From assembly GCA_029204225.1 (NCBI GenBank), contig CM055111.1:26507540-26571539 (forward strand): a stretch of 64,000 nt of DNA, written 5' to 3'. Positions 56,890-64,000 of this stretch are shown piece after piece (the stretch's first letter is position 1; each line of letters opens with the position of its first letter). The stretch is from Diphasiastrum complanatum. Lineage: Eukaryota; Streptophyta; Lycopodiopsida; Lycopodiales; Lycopodiaceae. The notes below the pieces were generated by a model that worked only from the letters and a program-made list of their open reading frames with translations, searched no databases and had not been told where the DNA came from. The position numbers and the translations under genes were made by a program.

Positions 56890-56967
56890 ACTGTAATCGA
56901 GATATAGATTGACTCCTTTACCATTTTCTTCGCATCGATAACTTGTTTAGGGGTCATTTTATATCCC

Positions 56968-58584
<1,617 letters not shown>

Positions 58585-61035
58585 TGTAACCGCCAACTTA
58601 ATGGTTTCAGCTGAAGACCTCGAAGATGAAGGAGAAATGTTCGCGGACAGGAGGAGCTCAACCGAAAGGCTGAAGGTTGGATGATGGTGGACGAAGGTAA
58701 AACAGTTGGGACCAATTCGAAGACCGAATGACGGCCGATGTTCGGGACACCCGAAGACCAAATTCTTTCGGTTCTTCACGCTCCAAGTACAGGAAAATCA
58801 AAGAAATACCATAAAGTACAATCTCTTGATCTGATTCTAATGACGTCATCCAAAGGAACGTTATGACGTGCCTAATCAGCCGTTCTTGTAATATGTGATT
58901 AGTTTTTAGATTGCTTAATCTATCAATCTAGATGTTATTCTGAATATATGATGACTATGTAGAAGCAAGGTAGAACATCATATTGGTAGTATACCAAATG
59001 TAAGCTGAGCATCGTGTAGCCAGCTAATGTTCAAGAAGTCCGCTAGTAAGCGTGACAAGTTTTGATTTGTGAAAGATAGAGTTTCTTTCGTGTCGACGCG
59101 CTATGTGGTATGTCACAACAACGCTTAAGGAATTCTTTGATAATGCAGTAGATGTTTTATATGCAGATGAGTTTCTTGTCTTGAACACGATCGAATGCTT
59201 GATTGTCTGATAGTTGTATGTTTGTAATCAACTGGTTTAATTTTATTCCACACATTGGTTTTGTCTTGTTGAATGCATAAACAAATTATACATAGGAAAA
59301 ATTACACACCTTGGAGGATTGTAGATCCTATCACAGAGGGTAGTAGACCCGAGGACAGAATTGAATTCCATCTGGGTTCATTTCTGTGAAAATCTCAAGA
59401 GTGGTGTTAGAGTGTTTGACTTTTTAGATATCAACTCGGCTGTGTGTGGTTTTCTCAACTGTGGTATCAGAGCAACGAGCTCATATCCGAGAGCTCTGAT
59501 ATAGCTCAAGAGCTATCAGATCTAGGAGACAAGCATTTAAAACAAGAAACTAGAAGAATAAATGAAGAACACAATCTACATAAATGGCATCAATCAGTAG
59601 TATACAGTCAAAGATCTGCACAATCTTCGACTCAACCGGGTCGAACTTCCTAGCATGGAAGGTAAAGACCTCTGTCATATTGAAGGGAGAAGGGTTATGG
59701 CCTTGGGTAGATGGCACCGAAGAGATGCCTACAACCACCGACAAAGAGCTACGAGAATGGAGAGAGAAGAACGACAAGACAGTAGCCGTGTTGTCATCAT
59801 CCATCAAAGATAGCCTGACACTTGCCCTCACGACACTCTCTTATGCAAGAGAGATGTGGGATACATTGCTTACCAAATTTTAGACAAAATCATGCAGCCA
59901 TATCATGCTTCTTGAAGATCAGTTGACGAATCTGCGATGGGATGGCAGAGACCTTACCTCCTTTATCAGAAAGATGAAGGATCTGTTCCTTTCATTACAT
60001 AATGACGGAACAAAGAATGCAGTATCAACGGAGAAGTAGCTCACCTACTTGTTATGTGCTTTATCGAGATCTTTCCAGACAACCCGAACATTGCTAGCAA
60101 AGGATCCAGCGATGACACTCTAAAAGGCAGTGATTGAGATTCGAGAAGAACTCGAAGCGTGAGCACCTTGATCATAAGGACACTTCTAATCAAGCTCTCT
60201 ACAACAACAAGGAGAAACAAAAGAAGAAGTTCAAGCCTAAGAGGGAGTCAGATCGAAGCATGATCAAGACCAACAAAACAAAAGGAGCCAACAAAGGCAG
60301 TTGGAAAAACAAAGAAAAGCCGAAATCGCAGAATGGCGACAAGAAAATATGCGTAAGTTCAAATGCGAAGGACATACAACTGATTCGTGTTGGCTCAATC
60401 CGAGGATTGAATGTATCCATTGTCACAAGAAGGGTCATGCAGCCATTGACTAGTACCAAAACCCGAAGAACAAGCAGCCACAAGGCAAACATGAGAATAA
60501 TAATAGTTCATCCGTCGAAGAGCCAGAAAGTTCAAAGATGGGTGAAGAAAGATCGAACAACGGAAATTCGACGACCTATCTCTATACAGCCGTGTGTGCA
60601 ACATCAACGTCTGACACACAAGAGGTAATCCTTGATTCAGGCAACCTCTCACTTCGTCACGTCTAGAAGAATAATGGCCGATTTTTGCCATATAGATCCA
60701 TTAAGATTTATAGTTCTTGGAGACGGATCAAAACACTGAGTGAATGGTATTGGTTCATTGTGGCTCAACACAAGCGGCAAAGACCGACGACTAGACGATG
60801 TTCTATTCATGCCCACACTGCAACAAGACTTGCTATCAGTCGCAAGAATAGCAGATGCTGAGATGTGTGTGACATTTTCAAACGAAAACATTTAATGTCG
60901 TTGATGTCAGCACCAATACGCTAACCATGCAAGGAAAACGCAAAGGCAACTTGTATCATTTGAAGGTATGTCTGCTGGCAGATCAAGCACACCAAACTCA
61001 TGATTTTGTAGATATTCTATGGCACGGGAGATTTT
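58585..61035 (+). mobile_element. Copia element, 5' part (LTR, primer site, gag, protease), truncated
   Basis: The LTR 58,585-59,457 (873 bp) starts TGTAACCGCC and ends TTTCTCA. The primer site TGGTATCAGAGC is at 59,462-59,473. Gag begins at ATG 59,584 (MASISSIQSKICTIFDSTGS, then LKGEGLWPWVDGTEEMPT), in one frame with stops at 59,881, 60,037 and 60,121. A zinc knuckle with a lost last Cys reads CIHCHKKGHAAID near 60,408-60,450. The protease site LDSG is at about 60,630 and QQDLLSVARIADA near 60,825. NLYHLKV and LWHGRF near 61,025 are the start of GAG-pre-integrase, where it breaks off. Same family as the minus-strand pieces at 39,350-39,695 and 44,897-46,403. Confidence 0.88.
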
Positions 61036-62540
61036 CTCTCTGATGAAAAGCGTTTATGGAGCTGTAAAGGCAAAAAGGAGGCTGCTCTGGTAGGGCGACC
61101 TAGATTCCAGAGGGTCGTGGACAGCCGTTGACAGATTATAGTACTGGATCAAGATTTCTAATGTAGCCAAAACAAAGGCCAGGATATTTACTGAAAAAGT
61201 GATGTATTTTTTTTCTCATAGAGCATCACTTTGGGATCTATAAATCGTTACAGGTGGGCGCATTGGTAAGGTGAGTGAGTCTACGGATGGCCGCAAACAA
61301 CCGTGAGATAGAGAGTGTAGTCTTATCGATCCACAAGAAACTGTCATAGAGGAGAGAGCTTCAAGAGGAGAGAAGAAAGCTCATGGAGAGGCCGCAGATC
61401 GCTCGCGTGCGTCCAAACAAAGTATTACCTTAGCGTGTTTTGGTGGCTCATGGATGCAGGAGAGCATTTTAGGTTTCAAGAAGGAGTCTAACCACATGAT
61501 AAGGTCCAAGATCGATCGACGGTCGAGATGTAGGACTCGAGGAGAAGGAGACACCTTTGGATCAAAATGGACCGATGGATGTGGGCTGAAAAGGCCCGAA
61601 GGGCTGTGAAGTGAGAAATGGCACTTCTCTTCAATAAAACTCCTCATTCTGAAAGACAATGAAAGGGCCCACCTGGTTAAATTCATTTTGAAGGGCAAAT
61701 TTCTTCATGCTGAAGAAATAGTTCATTTTTGAACTAGTTTTGTAAGGCCACTTTGGAAGTGGATGACTTTGGCTAGAAAGGGGCTTTTGGGGCCAAATAA
61801 AGGCCATTTTGGAGACTGTAAAAGCCTGCACAGAGCTGATGGATAGAGCAACGACATCATTAAGGGAGAAATACATTTTGATGCATTCTTGACACCGTTC
61901 TATGGAGCGGGAGATGCGTGATCCAATGAGGTACTTTGTGTGAAAGATTCAACTACTTTTGATCATTTTGTCAATATTTCCATATTTGGCATATTGAGGC
62001 CAAAACTTGTTTTAGACTTAGAGAATAACTTTTCAAAGTTCATTAGTCTAAATTTCATTTGAATAAAAACTTTTTGAAAGTGTGGAAAGTTTTGGAGGCG
62101 AGTTGTAGGAAATTCAAATTTGAATAATTGGGTACATTGAATCTAGACCCTAGTAGGGTTAGCATTTTGGAGGGAAAGCCAAGTGGGCAAATAGGGTTTG
62201 GACCTGTTATAAAAGGATGTAACTCATCAAGAGAGTGGTCTTCTCTCTTCTTGATCTCATTTCAATCTTATACATGGTTCTCTTGGGTTCTACTATCCAT
62301 TGGTGCACTATATTGGTGATTGCATGCAATTTTATGTGTAGAATGATTCATAAATGTTATTTTTGGTTTCACATGTGTGAATTACAGTAGCTTGCTAGTT
62401 TTGTATGGGTAGCAACAGTACTTTATCATTTCATTCAAGTTTTATCAAGTTCTATTAGTGATGCCAATTTTTCTACATTGGTGAGATTGGTAGTGTATTT
62501 CTCTTTTCTAACCAAAGATCTTTCAAGTTGATTGGATAAC
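61036..62540. other. Non-coding stretch, possibly LTR-derived
   Basis: No coding motif recognised. GTTATAAAAGGATG near 62,206 followed by a GAGAGTGGTCTTCTCTC stem about 22 bp on resembles the promoter and leader of an LTR on the plus strand, but no paired repeat is in the window. Confidence 0.35.
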
Positions 62541-64000
62541 CCTCTTTGATACTCTTCAGAATCTGACCACGCTTCCAAACCTGTGCATGGCTGCCCACGA
62601 CCAATTGATAGACTAGTTAATGCTAATCAACTAGTTAGTTAGTCTCTGTCATTGTTATTCATTTAAGCTGGGCATGAAGCCCGTTGAGCTTCCAGTTGGC
62701 AGCGCGAAAGATTCCTCTTCGTGTGTTTTCATTCTTTTCGTTTTTTTTCGTAGTTTTTGTTTTGCGTCCATCTTAGTTCACCATTTCTGACACTCCCTCT
62801 TGAACCTTGTAGCTTTGTTCGTTCAATCCAATTGCCTCTCTTTGCTTGGTAAAGAGTGGCTTGTCGAGCGGTTTTGTGAGGAGAACTGCAATCATTCTTT
62901 TTGATTTTATGAACTGGACCTGGAGCTCTCCTTTCGAGATCAAATCTTGAATGTGATGGTACTTCAGAGGAATGTGCTTCGTCTTTGAATGGAAGATAGG
63001 ATCCTAGGATAGATAGATGGCACTCTGGGAGTCCATCATCATCATGCTTGGCCCCTCTTGTGGTATTATGATTGCCTCCAACATCATCCACAGCCACACT
63101 ATCTCATTCGCCACTTTTGAGGCTGCGACATACTCAGCTTCACAAGAGGATTGAGCTACCAGAGTTTGCTTTTTGCATATCCAGCTAATTGCAGCTCTGC
63201 ACGCTATTGTACATCCTCCAGTAATGGACTTGTTGTCATCCTTGCAGCTCGCCCAGCTCGCATCACTGTAGTGATGCAGCTCGAATCCTTTCTCCTCATT
63301 TTTAGCTCTGTAGGTTAATCCAATATTCTGGGTACCCTTCAGATACTATAGGCATTTGGCCATTTGCCAATGTGCTAGACCAGGATTGGAACAAAATTGG
63401 CTCAATGTGTAAACATAGAAGGCCAGATCCGATCTGATACAAATTGTCAAGTACATCAGACTCCCGATTAAGTTCTGGTAGGGTATACCTGCCATCTTCT
63501 ATTCTTCTTCTTCTGTTTTTGGGCAATCCTGGTTCATGAGCTTGGCTCCAACTATCATTGGTGTGGATTTCTCTTTGCAATCCATCATGTGGTACTGCTT
63601 CAGCACTTTTCTGGCATATTCTGACTGACTCAAGTGCATTTCATGATTTGTTTGATCTCTTCTGATCTCCAGCCCTAGGCATTTTATTGATTCTCCAATA
63701 TCTGTGATTTTGTAGCTTTCAGAAATCTGACTCTTCGCATCTTTGATTAGCATCAAGGAATTTTCTATCATCAGTGAATCATCCACGAAAATGGTCAGTA
63801 TCACAAAATCCTTTCCTACTCTTTTGATGTAGACATTACAGTCTGGTTGAATAGGGTTGAAGTCTAGAGACTTCAAAAGACCATCAAGCTTTTTGTACCA
63901 GGCCTGTGATGATTGTTTTAGACCGTAGATGCATCTCTGCAATCGACAGACATATTGTCTATTGTCGGGGTCTTCATAGCCTTCAAGTTGCTTCATGAAG
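62541..64000 (-). mobile_element. Copia element, 3' part (reverse transcriptase, RNase H, PPT, LTR start), running off the right edge
   Basis: On the minus strand: YVCRLQRCIYGLKQSSQAWY, VILTIFVDDSLMIE with FVDD near 63,780, YKITDIGESIKCLGLEIRR, and LSQSEYARKVLKQYHM to about 63,500. After a frame break, RNase H remnants run to about 62,790, with HSKTKHIPLKYHHIQDLISK and LTKPLDKPLFTKQR. GTTCAAGAGGGAG (complement of 62,793-62,805) is the polypurine tract and TGTCAGAAATGG at 62,792 the LTR start. The far end of this LTR is not fixed; 62,541 is a placeholder. The remainder lies beyond 64,000. Confidence 0.85.

Overview
This is a stretch of nuclear DNA from a land plant with a large, transposon-rich genome. 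The evidence is two spliced plant genes, a plastid-division factor among them, sitting in a sea of plant-type LTR retrotransposons (Ty1/copia with tRNA-Met primer sites, Athila/Tat-type Ty3/gypsy), LINEs, hAT elements and long (GA)n arrays. Multi-kilobase introns filled with transposon debris suggest a fern, lycophyte or gymnosperm rather than a compact angiosperm genome, but the sequence alone does not settle the species.

Host genes. On the minus strand, 12,225 down to 8,321 holds the first four coding exons of cytosolic seryl-tRNA synthetase. Frames and splice sites are intact, and the remainder of the gene should lie beyond the left edge, across an intron of at least 8.3 kb. On the minus strand, 52,021 down to 48,202 is a complete two-exon gene for a PLASTID DIVISION2 (PDV2)-like protein of 347 residues. 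An unrecognised ORF at 46,404-46,690 (+) may be the end of another gene, with low confidence.

Layout. 1-6.5 kb: LINE fragments, a decayed DUF659-type hAT transposase, a copia scrap and a non-autonomous hAT element with terminal inverted repeats, all probably inside SerRS intron 4. 8.4-11.2 kb: SerRS intron 3 with another LINE. 13.1-17.6 kb: microsatellite-seeded G-box repeat clusters around a short LTR element (two 571-bp LTRs, minus strand) that carries a foreign copia LTR. 17.6-20.1 kb: non-coding DNA with hairpins and minisatellites. 20,160-32,574: a complete but decayed Athila/Tat-type gypsy element with a 5-bp target duplication, gag with an array of zinc knuckles, pol, and a large third ORF of unknown function after the integrase. 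32.6-39.3 kb: several truncated copia elements and an 877-bp palindrome made of two mirrored LTR ends. 39.3-46.4 kb: a giant-LTR, non-coding gypsy relative nested in the LTR of a minus-strand copia. 46.4-52.7 kb: the PDV2 locus. 52.6-57.1 kb: a GC-rich hairpin insert flanked by 57-bp direct repeats, two gypsy pol fragments and a 179-bp (GA)n array. 58.6-61.0 kb: copia LTR plus gag and protease on the plus strand. 62.8 kb to the right edge: the 3' half of another copia on the minus strand.

None of the transposon coding regions is intact. Many of the stops are at positions explained by C-to-T or G-to-A change, as expected for methylated, silenced copies. The most unusual items are the third ORF of the gypsy element, the dispersed CCTTCG motif flanking its coding region, the mirrored LTR palindrome and the giant-LTR element with almost no interior.
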